A DNA stretch of 63,249 bases, from assembly GCA_045645205.1 (NCBI GenBank), contig JAZRIJ010000067.1, forward strand, positions 1 to 63,249, written 5' to 3'. Numbering within the stretch: position 1 is the first letter of the stretch; the number at the start of each line of letters is the position of its first letter. The DNA is from RGIG1995 sp045645205 (GTDB taxonomy: Bacteria; Bacillota; Clostridia; Oscillospirales; CAG-272). This document shows positions 24,640 through 34,248 of this stretch, piece by piece. The translations under genes were made by a program, and so were the position numbers. The notes beneath the pieces are model-generated. The model did no database searches and had not been told where the DNA came from. It saw only the letters and a list, made by a program, of their open reading frames with translations.

Positions 24640-24702
24640 TAATATATAAAAAATCAATAATTTGTCAATAAATTTAACGTTTAAATAATAAAGGAGAAAA
24701 AC

Positions 24703-26433
24703 ATGAACGTATTAAAATTCAGAAGGCTGTTTGCAATTGTAACGTTGGTGCTTATGATGTCTGCGTTTTTGGTAACGGGTATTTCTGCCGCAGAAGAGGC
24801 AGCAGCTCCCGATTACACCGATTATGACACGGCTGTTGAGTACCTCGACGAATATACAACAAACAGCAGCAGCGACGAAAATTTTGAAGAGAACTCAAAG
24901 ACTGCGCTTGAAACGGTAAGGGCTGATACGCCTATGTTTGCGACATTCTGGGCGCTTGTTCCGCCGATTATTGCAATAGTATTGGCATTGATAACAAAAG
25001 AAGTATATTCTTCTTTGTTTATAGGTATTGTTTCGGGAGGTCTGCTTGCGGCAAACTTTAACGGAACATCTACTATTGACAATGTTGTTGAGGAGGGTAT
25101 TATTTCCGCAGTATCGGGAACAGCAGGCATATTTGCGTTTCTCGTTATCCTTGGCGCTCTTGTTTCGTTGATAAATAAATCGGGCGGTTCTGCCGCTTTC
25201 GGAAGATGGGCAAAGACTCATATTCACACAAAAGTGGGAGCATCTATTGCAACCTTTGTGTTGGGTGTTCTTATATTTATTGATGACTATTTCAACTGTG
25301 TTACAGTCGGCTCTGTTATGCGCCCTGTTACAGATACTCATAAGATTTCCCGTTCAAAGCTTGCATATCTTATTGATGCCACCGCAGCTCCTGTATGTAT
25401 GATAGCACCTATTTCCTCATGGGCGGCGGCTGTTGCAAGCTATGCTGAAGAGGGAGAAGGACTTGCATTGTTTATTAAGGCTATTCCTTATAACTTCTAT
25501 TCATTGCTTACATTCGTGTTTATTATAGGCATTGTTGTAATGAAGATAGATTACGGACCGATGAAGCTTCACGAGGCTAACGCTGATAACGGCGATTTGT
25601 TTACATCGGGTGAAAAGGTAATGTCTGAAGAAGCTGAAACAAGCAATTCCAAGGGTCTCGTGTTTGACCTTGTTTTCCCTATTCTTGTTCTTATTGTAAC
25701 TTGCGTTCTTGCTTTGGTGTACAACGGTAACGGAAACAGCTTTGCAAATATGAATGTTATTGATGCGTTCTCTAATACAGATGCAACTGTTGGCTTGCCT
25801 TGGGGCGGTGTAATTGCTCTTATGATTTCTATGGTTTACTATATGCTTCGCCGCGTAATCAGCTTTAAGTCTTGTATGGAAAGCATTCCCGAAGGTTTCA
25901 AGGCAATGGTTCCAGCAATTATGATACTTACAATGGCGACAGCACTTAAAAATATGACAAGTCTCCTTGGGGCAAAGGTATTTGTAGCACAGCTTATGGA
26001 GGGCGCGGCTGCAGGTCTCAGCACACTTCTTCCTGCTATTATATTCCTTGTTGCATGCGGACTTGCTTTTGCGACCGGAACATCATGGGGAACATTCGGT
26101 ATCCTTATTCCTATTGTAACATCTATCTTCCCCGCAGATTCCACGCTTATGATAATCGGTATTTCCGCTTGTCTTGCGGGTGCAGTATGCGGCGACCACT
26201 GCTCGCCTATTTCCGATACGACGATTATGTCATCGGCAGGCGCACAGTGCGACCACCTGAATCACGTTTCGACACAGATCCCGTATGCAATAACAGTTGC
26301 GGCAGTGTCATTCGTAAGCTTTATTATTGCATCATTCGTTCAGAACGCAATTATATCCCTTGCGATTGCAATTGCTCTCATGATAGCAACGCTGTTTGTT
26401 ATCAAGTTTATCTCGGGCAAGAAAAAAGCATAA
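24703..26433 (+). CDS. NhaC-family Na+/H+ antiporter
   Basis: A 576-residue polytopic membrane protein. Residues 1-28 look like a cleavable or anchor signal (VLMMSAFLVTGISAAEEA), followed by an acidic extracytoplasmic stretch to ~75 and then about 11-12 transmembrane segments. NhaC motifs are LIFIDDYFNCVTVGSVMRPV, APVCMIAPISSWAAAV, ATGTSWGTFGILIPI and AVCGDHCSPISDTTIMSSAG. It would exchange Na+ for H+, or a carboxylate/amino acid in related family members; the true substrate is uncertain. Confidence 0.88.
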   Translation: MNVLKFRRLFAIVTLVLMMSAFLVTGISAAEEAAAPDYTDYDTAVEYLDEYTTNSSSDENFEENSKTALETVRADTPMFATFWALVPPIIAIVLALITKEVYSSLFIGIVSGGLLAANFNGTSTIDNVVEEGIISAVSGTAGIFAFLVILGALVSLINKSGGSAAFGRWAKTHIHTKVGASIATFVLGVLIFIDDYFNCVTVGSVMRPVTDTHKISRSKLAYLIDATAAPVCMIAPISSWAAAVASYAEEGEGLALFIKAIPYNFYSLLTFVFIIGIVVMKIDYGPMKLHEANADNGDLFTSGEKVMSEEAETSNSKGLVFDLVFPILVLIVTCVLALVYNGNGNSFANMNVIDAFSNTDATVGLPWGGVIALMISMVYYMLRRVISFKSCMESIPEGFKAMVPAIMILTMATALKNMTSLLGAKVFVAQLMEGAAAGLSTLLPAIIFLVACGLAFATGTSWGTFGILIPIVTSIFPADSTLMIIGISACLAGAVCGDHCSPISDTTIMSSAGAQCDHLNHVSTQIPYAITVAAVSFVSFIIASFVQNAIISLAIAIALMIATLFVIKFISGKKKA

Positions 26434-26453
26434 AAGCAATAAATAATACACAG

Positions 26454-26483
26454 CCGGCACAGAAATGTGCCGGTTATTTTTTT
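26454..26483 (+). terminator. Terminator after the NhaC-type gene
   Basis: CCGGCAC pairs with GTGCCGG over a 6-nt loop, followed by TTATTTTTTT. Confidence 0.85.
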
Positions 26484-26616
26484 GAAAATTTAGTTTGTTC
26501 ACAGAATGTTGTAGAAAAATATGGGTGTGTTGTGGTAAAATACAAAAAGTTGCATTGTATATACAACTATTAATATAGATTATCTATTTTATTGTGCAAA
26601 GAAAGGAGAAAAAACA

Positions 26617-28362
26617 ATGATAAAAAGGCTTTTTAGCTGTGTAAGGGAGTATAAGGGCTATGCTTTTTTTACACTGATTTTTATCGTTGCTGAGGTTGTC
26701 ATCGAGTGCTTGCTGCCTTTTATAACTTCAAAGGTCATAAACAAGATCGAGGCGAACATCGTTGACATGAGCTACATAATCAAAATAGGACTTATTCTGG
26801 TTTTAATGGCTTTGCTGTCCCTTGGTTGCGGCGCTGTTGCGGCTGTTACCTGCGCTAAGGCATCGGCGGGCTTTGCGAAAAACCTCAGACACGATATTTT
26901 TAACAATATTCAGACTTATTCTTTCGAGAATATCGACAAGTTCTCGTCTTCTTCGTTGGTTACAAGAATGACTACTGACGTAACAAACGTTCAGATGTCG
27001 TTTATGATGCTTATTCGAATAGCTGTACGTGCTCCGTTTATGCTTATTTTTTCAATAATAATGGCATATATAATGGGCGGCGCTTTAGCAGGCTCGTTTG
27101 TAGTGATCATTCCAGTGCTTGCAGGAGGTCTTCTTTTGGTTGCACGCAACGCTATGCCCGCTTTCAGAAGGGTATTCAAAAAGTATGACAAGCTTAATGA
27201 ATCGATTGAGGAAAACGTGCGTGCGGCACGTGTTGTCAAAGGCTTTTCCAGAGAAGAATATGAGAAACAGAAGTTTGGCAAGGCTGCAGACGATATAAAG
27301 AACGATTTTACTAAGGCTGAACGTATCGTTGCGCTGAACTCGCCTTTAATGCAGTTCTGTGTTTACTTCAATATGATATTCGTTATGCTTGTGGGTTCGA
27401 GACTTGCAATAACTTCGGGCGGCAGTGTTATCAATGTAGGCGAAATGTCGGCAATGCTCACATACGGTATGCAAATTCTTATGCAGCTCATGATGCTTTC
27501 TATGATATATGTTATGATGACTATGTCTTTAGAGTCCATGAAGCGTATCTATGAGGTGTTGAGCGAGAAGACGGTTCTGGACAACCCCGAAAAGCCTGTT
27601 TACGAAGTTAAGGATGGTTCAATTAAATTTGAAAACGTAAGCTTTAAATATTCGGCAAAGGCTAAAAAATTTGCTTTGGCGGATATTGACCTTGAAATCA
27701 AGTCTGGTATGACAGTGGGTATTATCGGCGGTACAGGTTCGAGTAAGTCATCTCTTGTTCAGCTTATTCCCCGTCTTTATGATGTAACAGAAGGAAGTGT
27801 CAAGGTGGGCGGTGTTGATGTAAGAGAATATGATATTGAAAGCTTACGCGGCGCTGTTGCAATGGTATTGCAAAAAAATCTACTTTTTTCGGGCACGATA
27901 AAAGAAAATCTCCGTTGGGGCAACGAAAACGCGACCGACGAAGAGATCAAAGAGGCTTGTGTTCTTGCTCAGGCAGACGATTTTGTTTGTTCTTTCCCCG
28001 ACGGATATGACACAAAGATAGAGCAGGGCGGAACGAATGTTTCGGGCGGTCAGAAGCAAAGACTTTGTATTGCGCGTGCGCTTTTGAAAAAGCCGAAGAT
28101 ACTTATTCTTGACGATTCCACAAGCGCTGTTGATACAAGAACAGATGCGCTTATCCGCGCGGGCTTTAAGCAGTATATCCCCGAAACAACAAAGATCATA
28201 ATTGCGCAGAGAATAGCTTCGGTGCAGGATGCCGATCTGATAATCGTTATGGATAACGGCAAAATAACAGATGCGGGCACACATTCCGAGCTTCTCGAAA
28301 CAAGCAGTATTTACCGAGAGGTATACGAGCAGCAGATGAATGGAGGTGCTGATGATGAGTAA
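26617..28362 (+). CDS. ABC exporter half-transporter with degenerate ATP site
   Basis: A 581-residue fused membrane-ATPase protein: six transmembrane helices (residues ~15-310), then a nucleotide-binding domain. The ATPase core carries substitutions typical of the non-catalytic half of heterodimeric exporters. Walker B ends in LDDSTSAVD (Asp in place of the catalytic Glu) and the H-loop reads IIAQRIASV (Gln in place of His). Walker A is GGTGSSKSS and the signature VSGGQKQR is intact. It overlaps the next gene and surely pairs with it. The substrate (drug, lipid or peptide) is unknown. Confidence 0.9.
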   Translation: MIKRLFSCVREYKGYAFFTLIFIVAEVVIECLLPFITSKVINKIEANIVDMSYIIKIGLILVLMALLSLGCGAVAAVTCAKASAGFAKNLRHDIFNNIQTYSFENIDKFSSSSLVTRMTTDVTNVQMSFMMLIRIAVRAPFMLIFSIIMAYIMGGALAGSFVVIIPVLAGGLLLVARNAMPAFRRVFKKYDKLNESIEENVRAARVVKGFSREEYEKQKFGKAADDIKNDFTKAERIVALNSPLMQFCVYFNMIFVMLVGSRLAITSGGSVINVGEMSAMLTYGMQILMQLMMLSMIYVMMTMSLESMKRIYEVLSEKTVLDNPEKPVYEVKDGSIKFENVSFKYSAKAKKFALADIDLEIKSGMTVGIIGGTGSSKSSLVQLIPRLYDVTEGSVKVGGVDVREYDIESLRGAVAMVLQKNLLFSGTIKENLRWGNENATDEEIKEACVLAQADDFVCSFPDGYDTKIEQGGTNVSGGQKQRLCIARALLKKPKILILDDSTSAVDTRTDALIRAGFKQYIPETTKIIIAQRIASVQDADLIIVMDNGKITDAGTHSELLETSSIYREVYEQQMNGGADDE

Positions 28363-30292
28363 ACAAAATGTCAAAACTCAATTCAGAGGCAGACCTCCCA
28401 AGAGAAAGATAAACTTCAAGGTACTCGGCAGGGTAATAAAGCTTCTTTTTAAGTCATACCCCGTTTTGATACCTGTAGTTGCTCTATGTATTATTTCTTC
28501 TTCCATAGTGTCGGCGATTCCCTCCATTTTTACACAAAAGGTTATGGCGGTGATAACAAGATGCCTTGAAACGGGAGAAATGAGCTGGGCTGTTGCAAAG
28601 CAGGAAATAGTACCTATGGTAGGTATACTGATAGGTCTGTACATTCTATCTCTTATCTTTATTACCATTCAGACACAGCTTGGGGCATATATAACCCAAG
28701 GCTTCCTCGGTAAGATGAGAAAGAAAATGTTTGACGGCATGCAGGATCTTCCAATAAAGTATTTTGATACACACAAGCACGGTGATATCATGAGTTATTA
28801 CACAAACGATATCGACACGCTCCGTCAGCTTGTTTCCCAGTCGATCCCCAGTCTCCTGCAGGCAAGCATAATCGTTGTAACGGTTTTGTTCATTATGCTA
28901 TACTACAGCGTACTTATGACGCTGGTAGTTCTTCTCGGCGTAACTTTGATGTTTTTTGTGTCGGCGACATTTGGCGGCGGCGCGGCAAAATACTTTATCC
29001 GTCAGCAGAAATCTATCGGTAAAACAGAAGGCTTTGTTCAGGAGATGATGAACGGGCAGAAAGTCATAAAGGTATTCTGCCGTGAAGAAGAAGTTAAAAA
29101 GGATTTTGACGAAATAAACGAAGAGTTATATAATGACAGCTACAAGGCTCACTCCTTTGCGAATATATTGGGTCCTGTCATTATGAATATAGGTAACATT
29201 CTTTACGTTATCTGTATAACTGTCGGCGGTCTGTTCCTTGTTACAAACGCACCGAATATCAGTATATCGGGATTGCCGTTTACTATTGATATTGTAATAC
29301 CTTTCCTCAATATGACAAAGCAATTTACAGGGAATGTTAACCAGGTTTCCCAGCAGGTAAACTCCATTATTATGGCTATGGCAGGCGCTGAAAGACTGTT
29401 CTCTCTTATGGATGAAGGAAAAGAGGTTGACGAGGGTTACGTAACTCTTGTTAATGCAGAAATAGCAGATGACGGCACTATAATCGAAAGCAAAAAGAGA
29501 ACGGGCAAGTGGGCGTGGAAGCACCCTCACGGCGACGGAACCTTGACATATACCGAATTAAAAGGCGATGTAAGATTGTTTAATGTTGATTTCGGATATG
29601 AAGATAATAAACCTGTGCTTCACGATGTCAGCGTATATGCAGAGCCGGGTCAAAAGGTTGCATTTGTAGGCGCTACCGGCGCAGGAAAAACAACCATAAC
29701 CAATCTTATTAACCGCTTCTACGATATTGCCGACGGAAAGATAAGATATGACGGAATAAATATAAATAAGATCAAGAAGTCCGATCTCAGACGCTCACTG
29801 GGTATAGTTTTGCAGGATACAAACCTCTTTACGGGAACAGTAATGGAGAATATCAGATACGGTAAGCTTGATGCAACCGACGAAGAGTGTAAGAATGCCG
29901 CTGTTCTGGCAGGTGCAGACGATTTTATAACCAGACTGCCAAACAGTTATGACACTATGCTTGAGAATAACGGTTCAAACCTTTCGCAAGGTCAAAGACA
30001 GCTTATAGCCATAGCGAGAGCGGCGGTTGCAGATCCCCCTGTTATGATACTTGACGAGGCGACCTCGTCTATTGATACAAGAACAGAGGCGATAGTTCAA
30101 AGAGGTATGGATAAGCTCATGGAGGGCAGAACGGTATTTGTAATTGCTCACAGGCTTTCGACTGTCAAGAATTCGGATGTTATAATGGTGCTTGACCACG
30201 GTCGTATAATCGAGCGCGGCAACCATGAAAAGCTTATTGCCGATAAAGGCACATACTATCAGCTTTATACAGGCGCATTTGAACTGGAATAA
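28352..30292 (+). CDS. ABC exporter half-transporter with consensus ATP site
   Basis: About 646 residues with six transmembrane helices and a full catalytic nucleotide-binding domain: Walker A GATGAGKTTITN, signature LSQGQRQLIAIARA, Walker B VMILDEATSSIDTR with the catalytic Glu, H-loop VIAHRLSTV. It complements the degenerate partner upstream. A ~40-residue insertion with KKRTGKWAWKHPHGDGTLTY lies between the membrane and ATPase parts. GGAGGTG at 28342-28348 supports ATG 28352 or 28355 inside the end of the upstream gene, so translation is coupled. Confidence 0.92.
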   Translation: MMSKQNVKTQFRGRPPKRKINFKVLGRVIKLLFKSYPVLIPVVALCIISSSIVSAIPSIFTQKVMAVITRCLETGEMSWAVAKQEIVPMVGILIGLYILSLIFITIQTQLGAYITQGFLGKMRKKMFDGMQDLPIKYFDTHKHGDIMSYYTNDIDTLRQLVSQSIPSLLQASIIVVTVLFIMLYYSVLMTLVVLLGVTLMFFVSATFGGGAAKYFIRQQKSIGKTEGFVQEMMNGQKVIKVFCREEEVKKDFDEINEELYNDSYKAHSFANILGPVIMNIGNILYVICITVGGLFLVTNAPNISISGLPFTIDIVIPFLNMTKQFTGNVNQVSQQVNSIIMAMAGAERLFSLMDEGKEVDEGYVTLVNAEIADDGTIIESKKRTGKWAWKHPHGDGTLTYTELKGDVRLFNVDFGYEDNKPVLHDVSVYAEPGQKVAFVGATGAGKTTITNLINRFYDIADGKIRYDGININKIKKSDLRRSLGIVLQDTNLFTGTVMENIRYGKLDATDEECKNAAVLAGADDFITRLPNSYDTMLENNGSNLSQGQRQLIAIARAAVADPPVMILDEATSSIDTRTEAIVQRGMDKLMEGRTVFVIAHRLSTVKNSDVIMVLDHGRIIERGNHEKLIADKGTYYQLYTGAFELE

Positions 30293-30304
30293 TTTAAGTT
30301 AATC

Positions 30305-30337
30305 AAGAGGGAGCTTTTTTCAAAAAGGCTTCCTCTT
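30305..30337 (+). terminator. Terminator after the ABC exporter genes
   Basis: AAGAGGGAGCTTTTT faces AAAAAGGCTTCCTCTT as an imperfect stem 12 nt after the stop codon; only a weak T tract follows. Confidence 0.55.
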
Positions 30338-30367
30338 GTGGGTTTTAGGACAGTGATTTATTTTATC

Positions 30368-30396
30368 TTGATTTTATTTTGAAAAGTGTATATAAT
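30368..30396 (+). promoter_or_regulatory. Promoter of the copper ATPase gene
   Basis: TTGATT (30368-30373), a 17-nt spacer and TATAAT (30391-30396), 34 nt before the ATG. Confidence 0.7.
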
Positions 30397-30429
30397 ATAC
30401 TTACTTAAATTAGAAAGCGAAGTAACAAA

Positions 30430-32901
30430 ATGGAAAAATACAACGTAACGGGAATGAGCTGCGCTGCCTGCTCGACAAGTGTTGAGAGGGCGGTAAAAAA
30501 GGTCAAGGGTGTGGAAAAATGCTCGGTCAGCCTTTTGACAAACTCAATGAACGTAGAAGGGAATTATGACACGGCAGAGCTTGTTGATGCGGTAAAAAAG
30601 GCAGGCTACGTCGCATCTCTTGCATCAGGGAATGAAGCTGTTTCTACCGAAGCTCAAACTGATGATACAGCTTCGGAAACAAAGATCTTGAAAAAACGTC
30701 TTATCTGGTCTTTGGCTTTTTTGGCTCTGCTTATGTATGTTGCAACGGGACACAATATGTTCGGACTTCCTCTGCCGTCATATCTTGAAAACAACCCTAT
30801 TGCGATTGCGTTGGTTCAATTGTTGTTATCTGCTGTTGTGTTGGTCATAAATCAGAAATTTTTTATAAACGGATTCAAGAGTTTGTTTCACGGAAGTCCG
30901 AACATGGATACGTTGGTTGCCCTTGGCTCGTCTGTATCATTTTTATACAGCGTGGGTGTTATGTTTGTTATGATCGGCGAGGTAGAACACTCAGCCCATC
31001 TTTTGCATGAGTTATATTATGAGTCGGCGGCAATGATTTTAGCTCTTATAACTGTAGGGAAAATGCTTGAAGCGATTTCAAAAGGCAAGACTACCAATGC
31101 TCTGAAAAGCCTTATGAAGCTTGCTCCTAAGACGGCAACGGTTGTAAGAGACGGTGTTGAAGCGGTTATTTCCGTTGAGCAGGTAAGAATTGACGATATA
31201 TTTGTTGTCCGCCCGGGTGAAAATATACCTGTTGACGGATATGTAATAGAGGGGACAAGCTCAGTAAATGAGTCGGCGCTGACCGGTGAAAGTATACCTG
31301 TCGATAAGGAAGAGGGAAATGCTGTTTTTTCGGGAACAGTTAATCTTTCAGGTTTTATCAAGTGCCGCGCGTCAAGAGTGGGAAATGATACTACCCTTTC
31401 GCAGATTATAAAAATGGTAAGTGATGCTTCGGCGACAAAGGCGCCTATATCGCGTATAGCCGATAAGGTTTCGGGAATATTTGTTCCCGCCGTTATTGCT
31501 GTTGCGGTTGTAACAACTATTATATGGCTGTGTTTAGGAAAAGAAGTTGGATTTGCTTTGGTGCGCGGTATATCGGTGCTTGTTATAAGCTGTCCGTGCG
31601 CTTTGGGTCTTGCAACACCTGTTGCAATTATGGTAGGTAGCGGCGTTGGCGCGAAGAACGGCATACTATTTAAGACAGCCGAATCACTTGAAAATGCGGG
31701 AAAGATAAAGACGATTGCTCTTGACAAGACGGGGACTGTTACGATGGGACAGCCTGTTATAACAGATATTTTGCCAATCGGCGACATGACCGAAAAAGAG
31801 CTTGTGGAAAATGCATATTCGCTTGAAATAAAGAGTGAGCATCCGTTAGCAAAGGCGGTAGTCGGTTATGCAGAGCAAAATGATATAGCTCATTTTGAGG
31901 TTACAACCTTTGAAATATTTGCAGGTAACGGTCTTTTTGCAAAGTATGGAGATAAAAAAATATATGGCGGTAATAAGAAATTTATTGAGAAGTTTGCAGA
32001 AATAGACGAAGAAAGTGTTACAAAGGCTGAGAAAATTGCCGAAGAGGGAAAAACGCCCCTTTATTTTGCAATAAATGATAGGCTTATAGGTATCATTGCC
32101 GTTGCTGATGTTATAAAACCCGACAGCAAGGAGGCAATTTCACAGCTTAAGGCGTTGGGACTTCATACGGTCATGCTTACTGGGGATAACGATAAGACAG
32201 CAAAAGCCATCGGCAACCAGGTAGGGGTTGATGAGGTTATTTCAGGGGTATTGCCCGACGGCAAAGAAAAGGTTATACGTTCCTTGCAGGAAAAGGGCAG
32301 GGTCGCAATGGTAGGCGACGGCATAAACGATGCGCCTGCATTAACAACAGCAGATGTTGGAATAGCAATCGGCGCGGGAACGGATATTGCAATCGAGTCT
32401 GCCGATGTGGTACTGATGAAGAGCGTGCTTTCAGATGTTGTTTCGGCAATAAAGATAAGCAGAGCAACATTGCGTACCATACATCAGAATTTGTTCTGGG
32501 CGTTTATTTACAATGCTGTCGGAATACCGATAGCGGCAGGCGTGTTTATATCGTTGCTTGGCTGGAAACTGACACCTATGTTTGGCGCGGCGGCAATGAG
32601 CCTTTCGAGCTTTTGTGTTGTTACAAATGCTTTGCGGCTGAATCTTTTGAAGCTGCAAAAAAACAACCAAATCGAGAACGGTTCTACCGATTCGCATACT
32701 ATTGTGTATATAAAAGGTATGATGTGCGAGCATTGTGAGAACAGAGTGAAAAAAGCATTGATGGCTGTTGAAGGCGTGGTGTCTGCCGAGGCTGATTACA
32801 AAAAGGGTATAGCAACGGTGATAACAAAAAGCTCTGTTGATGCGGAAGCTTTTAAAAAAGCAATTACAGCCGAAGATTACAAAGTGAAAAAGATAATATA
32901 A
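30430..32901 (+). CDS. copA: Copper-translocating P-type ATPase with metal-binding domains at both ends
   Basis: An 823-residue P1B-type ATPase that exports Cu+. Order: N-terminal HMA domain (GMSCAACSTSVERAV, residues ~8-22), transmembrane helices, actuator LTGESIPVDK, the ion-path CPC motif SCPCALGLATPV, phosphorylation site DKTGTVTMGQ, nucleotide-binding SEHPLAKAV, hinge VGDGINDAPAL, two final helices, then a second HMA domain at the extreme C-terminus (GMMCEHCENRVKKAL). A C-terminal HMA domain is less usual and looks like a fused CopZ-type chaperone. No copY/csoR regulator is adjacent. Confidence 0.94.
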   Translation: MEKYNVTGMSCAACSTSVERAVKKVKGVEKCSVSLLTNSMNVEGNYDTAELVDAVKKAGYVASLASGNEAVSTEAQTDDTASETKILKKRLIWSLAFLALLMYVATGHNMFGLPLPSYLENNPIAIALVQLLLSAVVLVINQKFFINGFKSLFHGSPNMDTLVALGSSVSFLYSVGVMFVMIGEVEHSAHLLHELYYESAAMILALITVGKMLEAISKGKTTNALKSLMKLAPKTATVVRDGVEAVISVEQVRIDDIFVVRPGENIPVDGYVIEGTSSVNESALTGESIPVDKEEGNAVFSGTVNLSGFIKCRASRVGNDTTLSQIIKMVSDASATKAPISRIADKVSGIFVPAVIAVAVVTTIIWLCLGKEVGFALVRGISVLVISCPCALGLATPVAIMVGSGVGAKNGILFKTAESLENAGKIKTIALDKTGTVTMGQPVITDILPIGDMTEKELVENAYSLEIKSEHPLAKAVVGYAEQNDIAHFEVTTFEIFAGNGLFAKYGDKKIYGGNKKFIEKFAEIDEESVTKAEKIAEEGKTPLYFAINDRLIGIIAVADVIKPDSKEAISQLKALGLHTVMLTGDNDKTAKAIGNQVGVDEVISGVLPDGKEKVIRSLQEKGRVAMVGDGINDAPALTTADVGIAIGAGTDIAIESADVVLMKSVLSDVVSAIKISRATLRTIHQNLFWAFIYNAVGIPIAAGVFISLLGWKLTPMFGAAAMSLSSFCVVTNALRLNLLKLQKNNQIENGSTDSHTIVYIKGMMCEHCENRVKKALMAVEGVVSAEADYKKGIATVITKSSVDAEAFKKAITAEDYKVKKII

Positions 32902-32949
32902 AATTATTGCTATATTATGTGTTTTGTAATAAACATTGTGTATATAAAT

Positions 32950-32992
32950 GGGTAGGAGTTTAACTTAAAAAAGCTTCTACCCTTATTTTTTT
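32950..32992 (+). terminator. Terminator after copA
   Basis: GGGTAGGAG (32950-32958) pairs with CTTCTACCC (32974-32982), then TTATTTTTTT. Confidence 0.8.
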
Positions 32993-33086
32993 GTAAGGTG
33001 TTTGCATAAAGCTTATATGATTGCAGTATAATAATACAGAGAGTCATAGAGTTTATTTTACAAAAAATAATAATTGCAAAAAAGTA

Positions 33087-33115
33087 TTGACAAAAGATAT
33101 GTGATGTAGTATAAT
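33087..33115 (+). promoter_or_regulatory. Promoter of the tRNA-Leu/tRNA-fMet unit
   Basis: TTGACA (33087-33092), a 17-nt spacer and TATAAT (33110-33115), 18 nt upstream of tRNA-Leu. Confidence 0.85.
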
Positions 33116-33133
33116 ATATGGGCAGCCAAAAAT

Positions 33134-33223
33134 GCCGGTGTGGCGGAATTGGCAGACGCCCGGGACTTAAAATCCCGTGGGAATTCAACTCCCGTACCGG
33201 TTCGACCCCGGTCACCGGCACCA
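33134..33223 (+). tRNA. tRNA-Leu (anticodon TAA)
   Basis: A 90-nt class II tRNA with a GCCGGTG/CACCGGC acceptor stem, TAA anticodon in GGGACTTAAAATCCC, a long variable arm and an encoded CCA end. Confidence 0.96.
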
Positions 33224-33246
33224 AAGTTGTGTTTAAAATTTCATAT

Positions 33247-33323
<77 letters not shown>

Positions 33324-33329
33324 TGGTTG

Positions 33330-33344
33330 GCTACCAAAATAGAT
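33330..33344. repeat. Left end of a 15-bp inverted repeat beside tRNA-fMet
   Basis: GCTACCAAAATAGAT starts 7 nt after the tRNA CCA end. Its exact reverse complement lies at 34482-34496, so the three minus-strand genes between are bracketed. Confidence 0.8.
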
Positions 33345-33470
33345 GACAGCCCGAAAAACCCAGTAACCATCACGGTTTCTGGGTTTTTTCGTGTCTAAAA
33401 TACCATTAAAAATAAAAAGATGCCATCCCCTTAAAAACGGTGTTTGGGGGGACTTGAACTAAAACATCAA
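33345..33470. repeat. Diverged copy of the tRNA-proximal repeat
   Basis: The order of short blocks (CCGAAAAACCC hairpin, AAAATAAAAAGATGCCA, then GGGACTTGAAC) parallels the three copies at 54108, 55386 and 61142, which also follow a tRNA or a module border. The match is blockwise, not continuous. Confidence 0.5.
33354..33389 (+). terminator. Terminator of the tRNA-Leu/fMet unit
   Basis: AAAACCCAG pairs with CTGGGTTTT and runs into TTTTTT. Confidence 0.8.
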
Positions 33471-33477
33471 GAATTTA

Positions 33478-33521
33478 GGGGCAGATTTTACGGATTTTTT
33501 CGTAAAGTCTGCCCCTTTTTT
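33478..33521. terminator. Strong hairpin/terminator before the minus-strand accessory genes
   Basis: GGGGCAGATTTTACG (33478-33492) pairs with CGTAAAGTCTGCCCC (33501-33515) with one wobble and is followed by TTTTTT on the plus strand. It is 40 nt beyond the stop of the minus-strand gene at 33562. Confidence 0.75.
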
Positions 33522-33561
33522 GTTTTTATGAATGTTAAATGTTTGTGTCTGAAATTAATTA

Positions 33562-33855
33562 TTATAACTTCAAATCCTTGAATATTCCAAACCAATAAAC
33601 AGAATTGAATGTGATTTCTGTTACATCACTTGGCTTTGAACCACTTTTATATTCTTCAAACACAGCATTTAGATTTTCTTTATCCAAGGTGCGTGTCGAA
33701 GATATGGTTGAACTGTTTGGATGGTTACGGCCGCTTTCGAGATAAACATTATCTCCCTGTGTATAAACATAGAAGTATTTCCTTCCTCCATATGTTAACA
33801 CATCCCTCGGATTAACTGAGTAAGAGTTTTTAATCAAGATCCAAATTTCATTCAT
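33562..33855 (-). CDS. Hypothetical protein, 97 residues
   Basis: A small soluble protein with alternating beta-like segments (YGGRKYFYVYTQGDNVYLES) and no signal peptide or membrane helix. I do not recognise the family. It lies 17 nt after the 118-residue protein gene and shares its direction. A plausible ribosome binding site (AAAGGTGGTAACATAA) precedes the ATG at 33855. Confidence 0.65.
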   Translation of the reverse strand: MNEIWILIKNSYSVNPRDVLTYGGRKYFYVYTQGDNVYLESGRNHPNSSTISSTRTLDKENLNAVFEEYKSGSKPSDVTEITFNSVYWFGIFKDLKL

Positions 33856-33872
33856 ATTTATGTTACCACCTT

Positions 33873-34229
33873 TTATTTTTCAAAGACAATTATTTCTTTT
33901 TCAATGTCAACATCAACTGTTTTATAACCAACACTTAACCAACTAAGTGCAATAGAATGCGTAGTGGTATTTGCCCAAAAAGCTCTGTGTTCTCTTGCTG
34001 AATCAGGAAGCGAAAAACCAATTGTTTTTTCAATATCCCCAAAGGAAATTGAAACAGGCTTACCTTCTGCATTGGTCAATAGCTCGGTTAATCGTCTATA
34101 CTTTTTGCTTGACTTAATAGGCTCGTTTCCATCGTTGCTATTTCCGGCGTTGTTTTTGAGTGCTGCAACCTCGTCCTCTAATGATTTAATGCGGTCTAAC
34201 ATTTCAAGAATAATTCTATCGTAATCCAT
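33873..34229 (-). CDS. Coiled-coil plus DUF7662-like protein
   Basis: A 118-residue protein. Residues 1-26 form a short coiled coil (LEMLDRIKSLEDEVAALKNN), and residues ~42-118 read YRRLTELLTNAEGKPVSISF, GDIEKTIGFSLPDSAREHRAFWANTTTHSIALSW, LSVGYKTVDVDIE, a pattern found in small bacterial proteins of the DUF7662 type, whose function is not established. It lies between the small membrane protein gene and the 97-residue gene, probably in one operon. Confidence 0.65.
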   Translation of the reverse strand: MDYDRIILEMLDRIKSLEDEVAALKNNAGNSNDGNEPIKSSKKYRRLTELLTNAEGKPVSISFGDIEKTIGFSLPDSAREHRAFWANTTTHSIALSWLSVGYKTVDVDIEKEIIVFEK

Positions 34230-34248
34230 AATTTTTTACTCCTTTAAT

